Positions 27,563-36,607 of a DNA stretch of 64,000 nt are shown piece after piece. The DNA is from Deltaproteobacteria bacterium. Its GTDB lineage: Bacteria; Desulfobacterota; Desulfobacteria; Desulfobacterales; Desulfatibacillaceae. The notes under the pieces were generated by a model, which was given only the letters and a program-made list of their open reading frames with translations, was not told the DNA's origin and made no database searches. The DNA lies in NCBI GenBank assembly GCA_016235345.1, contig JACRLG010000014.1, positions 1-64,000 of the forward strand, in the 5' to 3' direction. Position numbers and translations under genes: made by a program. Numbering within the stretch: position 1 is the first letter of the stretch; each line of letters starts with the position of its first letter.

Positions 27563-27690
27563 GTCAGACGGCCTAAAAACGCGAATAGCTGTGTCAGGGT
27601 GGCTTGGCCGGCTCGTTATGTACATTTAGTACACGGCCTCCCCGGCCAAGCCACCCTTCCTTGCTCTTCATCGTTTTTAGGCCGTCTGAC
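27563..27690. repeat. Long palindromic element, copy A (best-paired copy)
   Basis: A 128-bp element with perfect 19-bp terminal inverted repeats (27563-27581 and 27672-27690, starting GTCAGACGGCCTAAAAACG). Perfect inner arms of 15 bp lie at 27597-27611 and 27642-27656. The core TGTACATTTAGTACA (27619 onward) is also palindromic. Its reverse complement aligns with copy B through GATGAA..GCAAGGAAGG and TGACACAGC..TTCGCG. It lies 11 bp after the rnpB terminator hairpin. Confidence 0.8.
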
Positions 27691-27763
27691 ACCCCGACTT
27701 GATATGGGACTTTTTCAGAAGGCTGCCATGCAAGGGGCTTGCTGAAGGGAGGCCCTGCCGGAG

Positions 27764-29083
27764 ATGCGAATGGCCAGAAAATTCGATCCGATGCTCGCTC
27801 CTTTCATGGAAAAGGCCAACATCTTTTCCGAAGAGTATCTGATGTGCCTGAAGTACCTGGATACGGTGGAGCCGGGGCGGGAAACCCTCACCAAGAAATT
27901 CTACGTCCACGCGGGCTCATCGGCCCAGTTGCTGGAAGATCTGCTGGACTTTCACGGGGCCAAGGAAAACCGCGACTGGTATTACTACCGCGAGCTTTCC
28001 GCCGCCGTGAGGCATCTTTCCAAGGCGGCCAACGCCCAGAAACACATCTTCAACCGATTTCCCCATTACGGCCTGGACGACCTGGAAAACTTCAACAGTC
28101 AGGGTCACCGCACCCACGACTACCTTGCAAGGGTGCTCAAAAAATTCGCCCCGGAAATCCTTTCCGAGGCAAGGCGGCTTTCCATCCGCATCCCCAGAAA
28201 ATGCTACAAGCCCCAGAATTTCCCGCGCATCTCAACCCCCTCCCTGCTTCCGGCGGACGTTGACGGCCCGGAAAAATTCGAGGACACCAGGAACATCGTG
28301 AAGGTGACGGGAAATTTTCTCGGGGTGGTGGATTCCTTCGACGAGATCGGCATAGCCCAGAAACTGTCTTGCGAGGAAATCGAGGCTCTAGTGCCGGAGC
28401 AGGTGAACGAGGTGGAAGTCCGCCGCCACGCAATGGTGGTGCACGGCCTTCAGTCCACCTTCGACAGCTACATAATAAGGGGCGCCACCAAGGACCCGAA
28501 GAAGCTTCGGAAATTCCGGGGCTACTTCTCGGTGGTCCTGCACCTTCTGGACCTCACCGGCTCGCTTCTGCACTTTCACGAGCGCCATTTGCGCGACATG
28601 GGGGTCAAGGACGTCCACAAAAAGGTGAGGGAGCGCCTGGCCAACATCATCGGCCCGGAGGAGCTTTTGGATCGCACCATAAATTACGGCCTCTACTACG
28701 CCTCCATTTATCTCAAAGACGGCCAGAAACTCGCCGAACAAATCCGCGAAGAACACATAGTGCTGGACCGCATAGTGGTTTCGGTTCCCCGCGACCGGGG
28801 CTTCCACACCCGCCCCAGCCTTCTGGTGTCCAAGATAGTGGAGAGGCACGGCGGAGGCGTGAAGATGGTTGTGGGCGACATGACCTACGACGCTTCCCGC
28901 CCCATCATGCTTCAATACGGAGGCGGCGAGGTCAAGCGCAGAAATTTTTCAGAAGTCGTTTTCGAGGGCAACAGCATGGCCCTTGCCGACATAAGGATTC
29001 TGGCGGGCGTAAACTACGGGGAGGACCTTATCGGGCGCGACATCCCCCTTCCCAGGGAGCTTTCCTACCTTCTTGCAAAATGA
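27764..29083 (+). CDS. Uncharacterised protein with C-terminal HPr-like phosphocarrier domain
   Basis: A 439-residue protein. The last ~95 residues resemble HPr of the phosphotransferase system: GFHTRPSLLVSKIVERHGG matches the phosphorylatable-His loop (HTRP, His348), followed by strand-helix patterns ending near FEGNSMALADIRILAG. Residues 1-340 are mostly helical and unassigned, with the aromatic stretch ENRDWYYYREL and several conserved-looking His (FHGAKE, GHRTHDY, LHFHERHLRD). I do not recognise that part. No EI or EII genes lie nearby, so a regulatory role is more plausible than sugar uptake. ATGs at 27764 and 27770 are both possible starts; GGGAGG lies upstream. ispD starts 12 bp after its stop, suggesting one transcript with ispD and uvrA. 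Confidence 0.7.
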   Translation: MRMARKFDPMLAPFMEKANIFSEEYLMCLKYLDTVEPGRETLTKKFYVHAGSSAQLLEDLLDFHGAKENRDWYYYRELSAAVRHLSKAANAQKHIFNRFPHYGLDDLENFNSQGHRTHDYLARVLKKFAPEILSEARRLSIRIPRKCYKPQNFPRISTPSLLPADVDGPEKFEDTRNIVKVTGNFLGVVDSFDEIGIAQKLSCEEIEALVPEQVNEVEVRRHAMVVHGLQSTFDSYIIRGATKDPKKLRKFRGYFSVVLHLLDLTGSLLHFHERHLRDMGVKDVHKKVRERLANIIGPEELLDRTINYGLYYASIYLKDGQKLAEQIREEHIVLDRIVVSVPRDRGFHTRPSLLVSKIVERHGGGVKMVVGDMTYDASRPIMLQYGGGEVKRRNFSEVVFEGNSMALADIRILAGVNYGEDLIGRDIPLPRELSYLLAK

Positions 29084-29095
29084 ACGCGTGATGAA

Positions 29096-29815
29096 ATGGT
29101 GACAGCAATAATTGTCGCCGCAGGCGGAGGAACCCGGCTGGGCGGCGCGACTCCCAAGCAGTACCGTGATCTTTGTGGCAAGCCCCTTCTCTGCCACAGC
29201 CTTTCCGTCTTCGACGATGCGGACTGGGTGGACAGGCTGGTCCTGGTGACGCCCAAGGAGGAGAGGCTCGCGGTTATCCGGCCCATAATCGCCGCCAACC
29301 CGGTGAAAAAGCCCCTGGCCCTTGCGCTTGGCGGAGACCACCGCCAGGGCTCGGTGTTTAACGGGCTTTTGGCCTGCGATCCCTCAACCGAAATCGTGCT
29401 CATTCACGACGCGGCAAGGCCCTTTGTGACCGGCGACGAAATCCGCCGCTGCGTTGAAGCCGCCCGCGTTCACGGGGCCGCCGTTCTTGGCCATCCTGCA
29501 ACCGACACCATAAAGCGGGCCGACGGACGCGGTTTCGCCGTGGAGACTCCCGACCGGTCGGCGCTGTGGCAGGTCCAGACCCCCCAGGCATTCTTGTATA
29601 ACCTTATTTTGAGCGCCCATCGAAAAGCCCTGTACGACGGATTTGTCGGCACCGACGACGCGGCCCTGGCGGAGCGCGCGGGCCAAAAAGTATTTCTTGA
29701 GCGGGGCAGCCGCTGGAACATCAAGATCACCGAGCCCATCGATCTCGAAATCGCCCGGGCCGTCATGGAGCAAATCACGCAAAAAGCCGCAAGGGGGACG
29801 AGTGTCCCAGGATAG
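29096..29815 (+). CDS. ispD: 2-C-methyl-D-erythritol 4-phosphate cytidylyltransferase IspD
   Basis: A 239-residue IspD, the CTP-dependent third enzyme of the MEP isoprenoid pathway. Visible motifs are the nucleotide-binding loop [16 protein letters not shown] (residues 8-23), the central [10 protein letters not shown] (about 101), the DTIKR segment (about 139), WQVQTPQAF (about 159) and the C-terminal TDDA...[16 protein letters not shown]. Length fits the family. It follows the HPr-domain gene by 12 bp, and its last 14 bases overlap the start of uvrA. No IspF is fused or adjacent. Confidence 0.95.
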   Translation: MVTAIIVAAGGGTRLGGATPKQYRDLCGKPLLCHSLSVFDDADWVDRLVLVTPKEERLAVIRPIIAANPVKKPLALALGGDHRQGSVFNGLLACDPSTEIVLIHDAARPFVTGDEIRRCVEAARVHGAAVLGHPATDTIKRADGRGFAVETPDRSALWQVQTPQAFLYNLILSAHRKALYDGFVGTDDAALAERAGQKVFLERGSRWNIKITEPIDLEIARAVMEQITQKAARGTSVPG

Positions 29816-32615
29816 CATCGTCATAAGGGGGGCCAGGGAGCACAACCTAAAAAACGTGGACGTTACCCTGCCCCGCAACCGCCTCGTTGTGGTGACCGGG
29901 CTTTCGGGCTCAGGGAAATCCACACTCGCCTTCGACACCCTCTACGCGGAGGGCGAGCGCCGCTACGTCGAGTCCCTGTCCACCTACGCCCGCCAGTTCC
30001 TGGAGCGCATGGACAAGCCCGACGTGGACGTGATCGAGGGGCTTTCCCCCGCCATCGCCATAGAGCAGAAGACCGCCAGCCACAACCCGCGCTCAACAGT
30101 GGGCACGGTGACGGAAATCTACGATTACCTGCGTCTTCTATACGCTCGCATAGGGCTACCCCACTGCCCGAAATGCGGCAGGTCCATCAGCTCTCTTTCC
30201 ATAGACCAGATGGTGGACCGGGTTCTGGCCCTTCCCGAAGGCACCAAGCTGGAAATTCTGGCCCCGCTCGTCACCGACCGCAAGGGCGCGCAGGAAAAGC
30301 TCTTCGCCCGTCTTCAGAAAGACGGCTTCGCGCGGGTGGTTGTCAACGGCAAGACCTACGAGCTTGAGAACCCGCCGGAGCTTTCCAAGACCAAGAAGCA
30401 CGACATCTCGGTGATGGTGGACCGGCTTGCGGTGAAGCCGTCCATCAGAAACCGCCTGTCCGACTCCCTGGAGCTTGCCCTGGCCCAGGGCGCGGGCTTC
30501 GTCACCCTTCGTTCGCCTGGCCGCGAGCCCATACTATTTTCGGAAAAATCCGCCTGCGCCGTGTGCGGCATAAGCTTTCCCGATCTTTCCCCGGCCTCCT
30601 TTTCCTTCAATTCCCCCCAGGGAGCCTGCACCAAGTGTTCGGGCCTTGGGGCCTCCATGGAGATCGACCCGGAGCTTGTGATACCCAACCAGGAGCTTTC
30701 CCTGCGCGAAGGGGCCGTGGCTCCCTGGGCCAACCGCAACTCCATGATCTTTTTCGAGTTCCTGGACGCCCTCACCACCCATTACCAGGTGGACATAAGA
30801 ACCCCCTTCAGGCTCCTTCCCGAATTCTTCAAAAAGGCGCTCCTGTACGGCTCCGAAGGCCAGCCCATAACCTTTTATTTCGAGAAGAACGGCCAGCGCT
30901 TCACATACAAAAAGCCCTTCGAAGGCATCATCAACAAGCTAAGGCGTCGCTACACCGAAACCGGCAGCCAGTGGAGCCGGGATGAAATCGAGCGCTACAT
31001 GACCTTCGCGCCCTGCGCCGACTGCGGGGGAACGAGGCTCTCCCAGGCCTCCCGCGCCGTGACCGTGGGCGAAAAAGCCATATTCGAGGCCACCGCACTT
31101 TCGGTGAAAGGGGCGTATGATTTTTTCGAGTCCCTTAATCTCTCGCTTCGGGAGCGGGCCATAGCCGGGCGGATATTGAAGGAAATCCGCGAGCGCCTGG
31201 GGTTTCTCTCCAACGTGGGCCTGGATTACCTCACCCTGGACCGGGCCGCATCCACACTTTCAGGCGGCGAGGGACAGAGAATCAGACTCGCCACCCAGAT
31301 AGGATCGGGCCTGACGGGCGTCCTCTACGTGCTGGACGAGCCTTCCATAGGCCTTCACCAGCGGGACAACCAGAGGCTTTTAGACACCCTGGTGCGCCTC
31401 CGGGACCTCGGAAACACGGTGCTTGTGGTGGAGCACGACGCGGACACCATAATGGCCGCCGACTTCGTGGTGGACATGGGGCCGGGCGCGGGCGAGGCAG
31501 GCGGCCACGTGGTTTTTTCGGGCACGCCCCAGAATATCCTGGAAGATGAAAAATCCCTCACCGGCCTCTATCTTTCGGGCAAGAAATCCATCCCGGTGCC
31601 GGAAACGAGGCGCAGGCCCCCAAGGGGAAGCCTCATCATAAGGGGGGCATCCGCCAACAACCTGAAAAACATCGAGGCGGAATTCCCCTTGGGCCGGCTC
31701 ATCTGCGTCACCGGCGTTTCAGGATCGGGAAAATCAACGCTCGTTATCGAGACCCTGTACAAGGCCCTGTCACGGCATCTTTACCGGCATCGCATAAGCT
31801 CCGGGGCCTACTCCGAAATTCTTGGCTTGAAAGATGTGGACAAAGTCATCCACATAGACCAGGCCCCCATAGGCCGCACCCCGCGATCCAATCCGGCCAC
31901 CTACACCGGGCTTTTCACCCACATACGCGAGCTTTTTTCCCGCACCCAGGACGCCCGGGCCAGGGGCTACAAGGCCGGGCGCTTTTCCTTCAACGTGAAG
32001 GGCGGGCGCTGCGAGGCCTGCGCCGGGGACGGCATCATAAAAATCGAGATGCATTTTCTGCCGGATGTCTACGTTGCCTGCGACGTCTGCCAGGCCCAGC
32101 GCTACAACCGGGAAACCCTGGAGGTGCGCTACAAGGGCAAAAACATCGCCCAGGTCCTGGACATGACGGTGGACCAGGCCCTGGCTTTCTACGACCGGGT
32201 GGGGGCCATTCGCGAAAAACTTGCCACCCTCTCGGACGTGGGCCTTGGCTACGTTCGCCTGGGCCAGAGCGCCACCACGCTTTCTGGCGGCGAGGCACAG
32301 CGCATAAAGCTCGCCCGCGAGCTAAGCAAGCGCGGAACCGGCCAGACCGTCTACATCCTGGACGAGCCCACCACCGGCCTTCACTTCGCGGATGTCGAAA
32401 GGCTCTTAACCGTCATCAACCGGCTTGTGGACCTGGGAAACACCGTGGTGGTTATCGAGCACAACCTGGACGTGATAAAATCCGCAGACTGGCTGATCGA
32501 CTTGGGCCCCGAAGGGGGAGACGGCGGGGGCCAGATAGTTGCGGAGGGAACGCCCGAGGAAGTGGCGAAAAACCCGAAAAGCCACACGGGGAAATATCTG
32601 AAAACCGTTTTATGA
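29802..32615 (+). CDS. uvrA: Excinuclease ABC subunit A (UvrA)
   Basis: A 937-residue UvrA, the damage-recognition ATPase of nucleotide excision repair. It has two ABC ATPase modules. The first has Walker [10 protein letters not shown] (about 32), a CPKC zinc site near 118 and [17 protein letters not shown] with [13 protein letters not shown]. The second has GVSGSGKST (about 640), the large zinc finger CEACAGDG...CDVC and [16 protein letters not shown] with [13 protein letters not shown]. The GTG at 29802 gives the family N-terminus [18 protein letters not shown] and sits 3 bases after AAGGGGGACG, overlapping ispD by 14 bp. It ends 34 bp from the convergent radical SAM gene. Confidence 0.96.
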   Translation: MSQDSIVIRGAREHNLKNVDVTLPRNRLVVVTGLSGSGKSTLAFDTLYAEGERRYVESLSTYARQFLERMDKPDVDVIEGLSPAIAIEQKTASHNPRSTVGTVTEIYDYLRLLYARIGLPHCPKCGRSISSLSIDQMVDRVLALPEGTKLEILAPLVTDRKGAQEKLFARLQKDGFARVVVNGKTYELENPPELSKTKKHDISVMVDRLAVKPSIRNRLSDSLELALAQGAGFVTLRSPGREPILFSEKSACAVCGISFPDLSPASFSFNSPQGACTKCSGLGASMEIDPELVIPNQELSLREGAVAPWANRNSMIFFEFLDALTTHYQVDIRTPFRLLPEFFKKALLYGSEGQPITFYFEKNGQRFTYKKPFEGIINKLRRRYTETGSQWSRDEIERYMTFAPCADCGGTRLSQASRAVTVGEKAIFEATALSVKGAYDFFESLNLSLRERAIAGRILKEIRERLGFLSNVGLDYLTLDRAASTLSGGEGQRIRLATQIGSGLTGVLYVLDEPSIGLHQRDNQRLLDTLVRLRDLGNTVLVVEHDADTIMAADFVVDMGPGAGEAGGHVVFSGTPQNILEDEKSLTGLYLSGKKSIPVPETRRRPPRGSLIIRGASANNLKNIEAEFPLGRLICVTGVSGSGKSTLVIETLYKALSRHLYRHRISSGAYSEILGLKDVDKVIHIDQAPIGRTPRSNPATYTGLFTHIRELFSRTQDARARGYKAGRFSFNVKGGRCEACAGDGIIKIEMHFLPDVYVACDVCQAQRYNRETLEVRYKGKNIAQVLDMTVDQALAFYDRVGAIREKLATLSDVGLGYVRLGQSATTLSGGEAQRIKLARELSKRGTGQTVYILDEPTTGLHFADVERLLTVINRLVDLGNTVVVIEHNLDVIKSADWLIDLGPEGGDGGGQIVAEGTPEEVAKNPKSHTGKYLKTVL

Positions 32616-32649
32616 TTTTTTCAGGACGGGTTTCAAAGTTCGCTTTTTC

Positions 32650-34050
32650 CTAAAAGCCTATTACCTTTCCGGCTTCCTGGAAGGCGTAGCGCAGAAGAAG
32701 AAAGTTCATGTTATAGATTACGTCCTTTCCGAAGGACGCCGCGTAGTAGGGCCGGAAGTAAATTTTCCGCATCATCTTTTTCACCATGTCATCTAGCACC
32801 CGCTTTTCATTCGCCCAGGGCAGGCGCACCCAGGGGAAATCAACCGCGTCCGGGCTCCATTCCCCCACAAGGGAGCCTTCATCCCTTGCGATAAGATAGG
32901 CGGGAGTCTGCGGGTAGGGCCTCAAGACCGCCACGTTGGCTGTGGTGGGCGTGAGTTTCACTATGAAATCCGTCGTCTCGGCCACTGTTTCCGGGGTCTC
33001 GCCGGGATAGCCCACAACCCAGCTCGAATGAGCCGCCATTCCGTAAATTTTGCACAGGCTCCGCGCAGTGGCGCACTGCTCCTTCGTGATGCGCTTTTCC
33101 ATGATGTCCAGCATCCGCTGGCTGCCGCTCTCCATGCCGAAGGCCACAAGATACACGCCGGCCTTCTTCGCCTCCGCCGCCAGCCTTTCGGTGAATACGT
33201 CCACACGGCTTTTTATTCTAAAGGATACGTCAAGGCGCTCCTTTTGGATGAGGCGGAAAATCTCAAGAGCCCGGTCCTCGTTTACCGTGAAGGTGTCGTC
33301 GCAGACCTCCACGTCCCTTATCCCCGATTCCCGGATTTTCACCAGCTCGTTCACAACGTCGAAGGGCTCCCGCGCCCGATAATTGTGCCTGAAATTGTAG
33401 CAGAACCCGCATTTGAAGGGGCAGCCCCGGCTTGAAAACAGGGTGTCCACGGGTTTTTTGCGCACAAGGATCGAGTAGTAGAGCTTTTCATCGTAGGCCC
33501 TTTTTAGGAGATGCTTGGCCGGGCGGGGAAGGCCCTTCACGTCGGGCAGCCTGTGGGGAGGGCCGGATGTGATGCGCCCTGCATCATTCCAAAAATAAGC
33601 GCCGGGAACGTCGGCGGGAGGCGAGTTCCCAAGAATTTTCCCGCAGAGGAGGGGAAGGGATTCCTCGGCCTCGCCTGAAAGGAGGAAATCGGCTTCGGGA
33701 AACTGGACCAGGGTGGTTTCGGGAACAGCCGTTGCGTGGGGGCCTCCAAGAACTATCCGGGCATCCGGCGCGGCTTTCCGGGCAAGGCGGCAGAGCAGGC
33801 GCACCTGGGGCAGAATCTCCGAATAGACCGAAAAGCCCACCAGAAAAGGCCGGGCGGCGCGAATTTCCGCTGATATTTGATCGTCCGAAAGGCCGAAGGC
33901 GTTGGCGTCGATCACCGTAACGGAGTACCCGGCCTCAATGAGGGCTGCTGCCAGATACAGAAGGCTTGCGGGCGGATAGCATTTCTGGGCGATCTCGTTA
34001 AAGTAGGTAGCGCGGGGGTTCACAAGCACCACTGTATTTTTTCCCGTCAC
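32650..34050 (-). CDS. B12-binding-domain radical SAM protein (1)
   Basis: A 466-residue class B-like radical SAM enzyme. The N-terminal cobalamin-binding fold covers about 1-150 (VVLVNPRATYF..., PPASLLYLAAALIEAGYSVTVIDAN, IVLGGPHATAVPE). The radical SAM domain has the Fe-S motif CPFKCGFC at about residues 207-214, preceded by SSRG, and later FGMESGSQRML and VGYPGETPETV. The C-terminus is basic and Tyr/Phe-rich. Such enzymes methylate or rearrange unreactive carbons, or act in lipid and tetrapyrrole pathways; the substrate is unknown. The GTG at 34050 follows AAGGAG and overlaps the flippase stop (GTGA), so the two are translationally coupled. Confidence 0.88.
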   Translation of the reverse strand: MTGKNTVVLVNPRATYFNEIAQKCYPPASLLYLAAALIEAGYSVTVIDANAFGLSDDQISAEIRAARPFLVGFSVYSEILPQVRLLCRLARKAAPDARIVLGGPHATAVPETTLVQFPEADFLLSGEAEESLPLLCGKILGNSPPADVPGAYFWNDAGRITSGPPHRLPDVKGLPRPAKHLLKRAYDEKLYYSILVRKKPVDTLFSSRGCPFKCGFCYNFRHNYRAREPFDVVNELVKIRESGIRDVEVCDDTFTVNEDRALEIFRLIQKERLDVSFRIKSRVDVFTERLAAEAKKAGVYLVAFGMESGSQRMLDIMEKRITKEQCATARSLCKIYGMAAHSSWVVGYPGETPETVAETTDFIVKLTPTTANVAVLRPYPQTPAYLIARDEGSLVGEWSPDAVDFPWVRLPWANEKRVLDDMVKKMMRKIYFRPYYAASFGKDVIYNMNFLLLRYAFQEAGKVIGF

Positions 34051-35021
34051 GGCTCGCTCCTTTTGGCCATCAGCCGCCCGAAAAACCACAGGGCCCATGG
34101 CGCGCCAACCAGCATGGGGATGACGTGCACGAAAAGGGTGAGCAAAAGCCCCACGGAAAAAAGCACCGGCTGGGGGGCCGAGCCCGCCAGAAAGAGCATG
34201 ATGGCGGCCTCCCTGGGCCCCATTCCCGAAACCGACGGAGCGTGTCCGGCGAAAATTGCGATGGATGTCCCGGCGATCACCGTTGCGGAGTCGGGCGAAT
34301 AACCGAACGCCTTGAGCAAAAACCAGCACACCCACAGGCTTCTTGTCTGGAAAACCACGCCGTAGGCCGCGAAAAAGAGCTTTCTCCGGGCCGGGCAGCT
34401 TGCGAAAGGCCCAAGAACCGCAGACGCGACCCGCCCGAAAGACGGCCTGAAATCGCGGGCCGATTTTATCAGACGCTGGTGCAGGGGAGTCGAGAAAAAA
34501 AACACCGCGTACAGGAGGCCGAAGGAGACGGCCGCGACAACCCTGGAAAAGCCCTGGGGCGCGCCGGTCAGAACCAGGCCGAACCCTAGCCAGAACGAGG
34601 CCCCGATAAGATTCAAGCCGCTTTCAAAGGCGACCGCCCCGGCGGCGGTGTCCGCGCCTTCCCCCCTGCCCCGCCAAAGGTACAGAACGTCGAAGACCTC
34701 GCCGGAATCCACGGGCAGAATCACCCTCATGGGCCCTGAACCCAGCCGCCACTTGAGTATCTCCCGAAATGGGACGAAAAGGCCCAGGGATTTCAGGACC
34801 CGGTACATTTTATCCGCGCCCATAAAAACGTGCCACGCAACCGACGCCGCAAGCACCCCGAAAAGAAGGCCGGTATCAGCCGATCTGAATGCGGCGCGGA
34901 TTTCCTCCGGGCGAAGTCCGGCGGCCCTCCATGCAAGGGCCAGGAAGGCCGCGCTGGCCAGAAGGGCCAGAAAAACGCTGGCGGACTTTCCGGAAAGCGT
35001 TTTTCCGATAAAATTACGCAT
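34047..35021 (-). CDS. Flippase-like UPF0104 integral membrane protein
   Basis: A 324-residue polytopic membrane protein with about eight hydrophobic helices, beginning at SVFLALLASAAFLALAWRAAG (about 14-34) and ending LLLTLFVHVIPMLVGAPWALWFF. The pattern and the PSVSGMGPREAAI motif (about 269) match the lysylphosphatidylglycerol synthetase transmembrane region family (UPF0104). Members are thought to flip lipids or glycolipids across the inner membrane. There is no C-terminal aminoacyl-transfer domain, so only the flippase part is present. It overlaps radical SAM gene 2 upstream by 8 bp and gene 1 downstream by 4 bp, which ties its job to that of the radical SAM enzymes. Confidence 0.85.
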   Translation of the reverse strand: MRNFIGKTLSGKSASVFLALLASAAFLALAWRAAGLRPEEIRAAFRSADTGLLFGVLAASVAWHVFMGADKMYRVLKSLGLFVPFREILKWRLGSGPMRVILPVDSGEVFDVLYLWRGRGEGADTAAGAVAFESGLNLIGASFWLGFGLVLTGAPQGFSRVVAAVSFGLLYAVFFFSTPLHQRLIKSARDFRPSFGRVASAVLGPFASCPARRKLFFAAYGVVFQTRSLWVCWFLLKAFGYSPDSATVIAGTSIAIFAGHAPSVSGMGPREAAIMLFLAGSAPQPVLFSVGLLLTLFVHVIPMLVGAPWALWFFGRLMAKRSEP

Positions 35022-36513
35022 TGCCGAGCCTTTCGGCCAGAACCTTCAAAATCAGCGCGGGATAGTTTTTCAGATAGACCAGAAATCGCAGGTCGCCGGT
35101 TTTGAGAGCCGCAAGCCCCATAAAGGCGGCCATCGCGGGCCTGGGGATTCTGCCCGGAACAAGCGGACGCAACGACAGCCGCCCGGCAAGGCCTTCCGGC
35201 AGGAGGGGCAATAGCTTGTACAACGCGGCCCATCCCCGAACCAGGGCGCGCTGGTTTTCGGGCAGGCTTGCCGGATCGTAGAAATCGCAAGGCCCGCCCT
35301 GCCCCGCTCCCGCCAGAGCGATCGATTCCGGCGCGTGGGCAGATATCGGGGCCTTGGGAAGATACACGAGAGAATGCACCTTGACCCGGTTTACGCCCCT
35401 CAATTTCCGGTATTCCTCTAAGCCTTTCCGGTGATCGGCCTCGGTTTCGCCCGGAAGGCCGAACATGTGGTCGATGTCATAGGCCAGCCCTATTTTAGAG
35501 CAGATTTCGAAAACCATGCGGGCGTCAATGTTTGTTTCCCGGCGGTTTAAAACGTTTTTCCTTATGCCCTCGTTCCAGGTCTGGAGCCCGAACTCCACGC
35601 AGTAGCAGCCGCCCTGCTTCAGAAGCCGCGCCGTCTTATCGTCGAACCCGGTAATGGTGGCAAAGCACTTGAACGGAACCCCGATTTCATTTTTGAAGCG
35701 CCCCATGAGCGATGACAGCCAGGCCTCGTCGCCGGTTAGATACGAGTCCTTGAAAATGACCTCTTTGAAACCGGATTCGCGTTTTCCTGCAAGAAGTTCC
35801 TCCATCACCGATTCCACGCTTTTCCTGCGGAAATAGCCCGGCCCGTAAAGGGCCTTCATGCAGGTTTCCTCGCAAAAGGAGCACGAAAAAGGGCAGCCCC
35901 TGCTCACCATGGCGGCGTAGCTGGATTTTTGGGAAACGTAAGGCGAAAAGAGATTCTTGTCGGGCGGAGGCAGGGAATCAAGGTCAACGGGCGGCGCTTT
36001 TTCGGTGCGGAAAAGCCCGCCGCCGCAACGAAAAAGGAGGTTGGTAACGGCCTCCATCCGGGCGGAATCGCCGAATCCGCCTTTTGCGATGACATCCAGA
36101 AGCGGAGGTAGCGCCGGTTCCGCTTCGCCCTCCATCACGAGGTCAACCGCCTCAACCTTCATCACCTCTTCCGCCGCAAGGCTCGGAAAAAGGCCCAGAA
36201 AAATGATGGGGACGCCGGATTTCGCCTTCACCAGCCGTGCGGTTTCGGAAAGAGCGCCGAAGGTTGCGGGAAGAACCGAAAAGAGAACCGCATCGGGCTT
36301 TCGGGCCAGAATTTTCCGGGCGATTCTTTCTGGAGAAGAAAGACGCCGCGCAAGGGCTGGAAACTGGAGAACGTTGTCTGTGACGCCGAAAAGGTCGGGG
36401 TCGTAAACGAGGCTCACCCCATGCCCCGCACCCCGAATGAGGGCGGCCAGGGTTTCCAGCTCCAGCGCCTGCCTCACAAGGTAGCGCCCGCGATAGACCA
36501 GGGTGATGTTCAT
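35014..36513 (-). CDS. B12-binding-domain radical SAM protein (2)
   Basis: A 499-residue radical SAM protein. The N-terminal region (about 1-160) has the cobalamin-domain fold pattern (NITLVYRGRYLVRQALELETLAALIRGAGHGVSLV; PIIFLGLFPSLAAEEVM). The Fe-S motif CPFSCSFC is near residue 206, after MVSRG. It is followed by VEFGLQTWNEGIRKNVLNRRET and the FGLPGETEADH loop. The C-terminal ~120 residues are a separate helical extension. This gene leads the coupled trio with the flippase and radical SAM protein 1, overlapping the flippase start by 8 bp. The substrate is unknown. Confidence 0.87.
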   Translation of the reverse strand: MNITLVYRGRYLVRQALELETLAALIRGAGHGVSLVYDPDLFGVTDNVLQFPALARRLSSPERIARKILARKPDAVLFSVLPATFGALSETARLVKAKSGVPIIFLGLFPSLAAEEVMKVEAVDLVMEGEAEPALPPLLDVIAKGGFGDSARMEAVTNLLFRCGGGLFRTEKAPPVDLDSLPPPDKNLFSPYVSQKSSYAAMVSRGCPFSCSFCEETCMKALYGPGYFRRKSVESVMEELLAGKRESGFKEVIFKDSYLTGDEAWLSSLMGRFKNEIGVPFKCFATITGFDDKTARLLKQGGCYCVEFGLQTWNEGIRKNVLNRRETNIDARMVFEICSKIGLAYDIDHMFGLPGETEADHRKGLEEYRKLRGVNRVKVHSLVYLPKAPISAHAPESIALAGAGQGGPCDFYDPASLPENQRALVRGWAALYKLLPLLPEGLAGRLSLRPLVPGRIPRPAMAAFMGLAALKTGDLRFLVYLKNYPALILKVLAERLGNA

Positions 36514-36607
36514 GTGGCGGATTGTTGTTTTTTGTTTTTGGGTGCCATCCCGTTTCGCTTCATAAGGACAGAAAATCAGTGATAAACGCCAGATGTTTCC
36601 GTACCGG

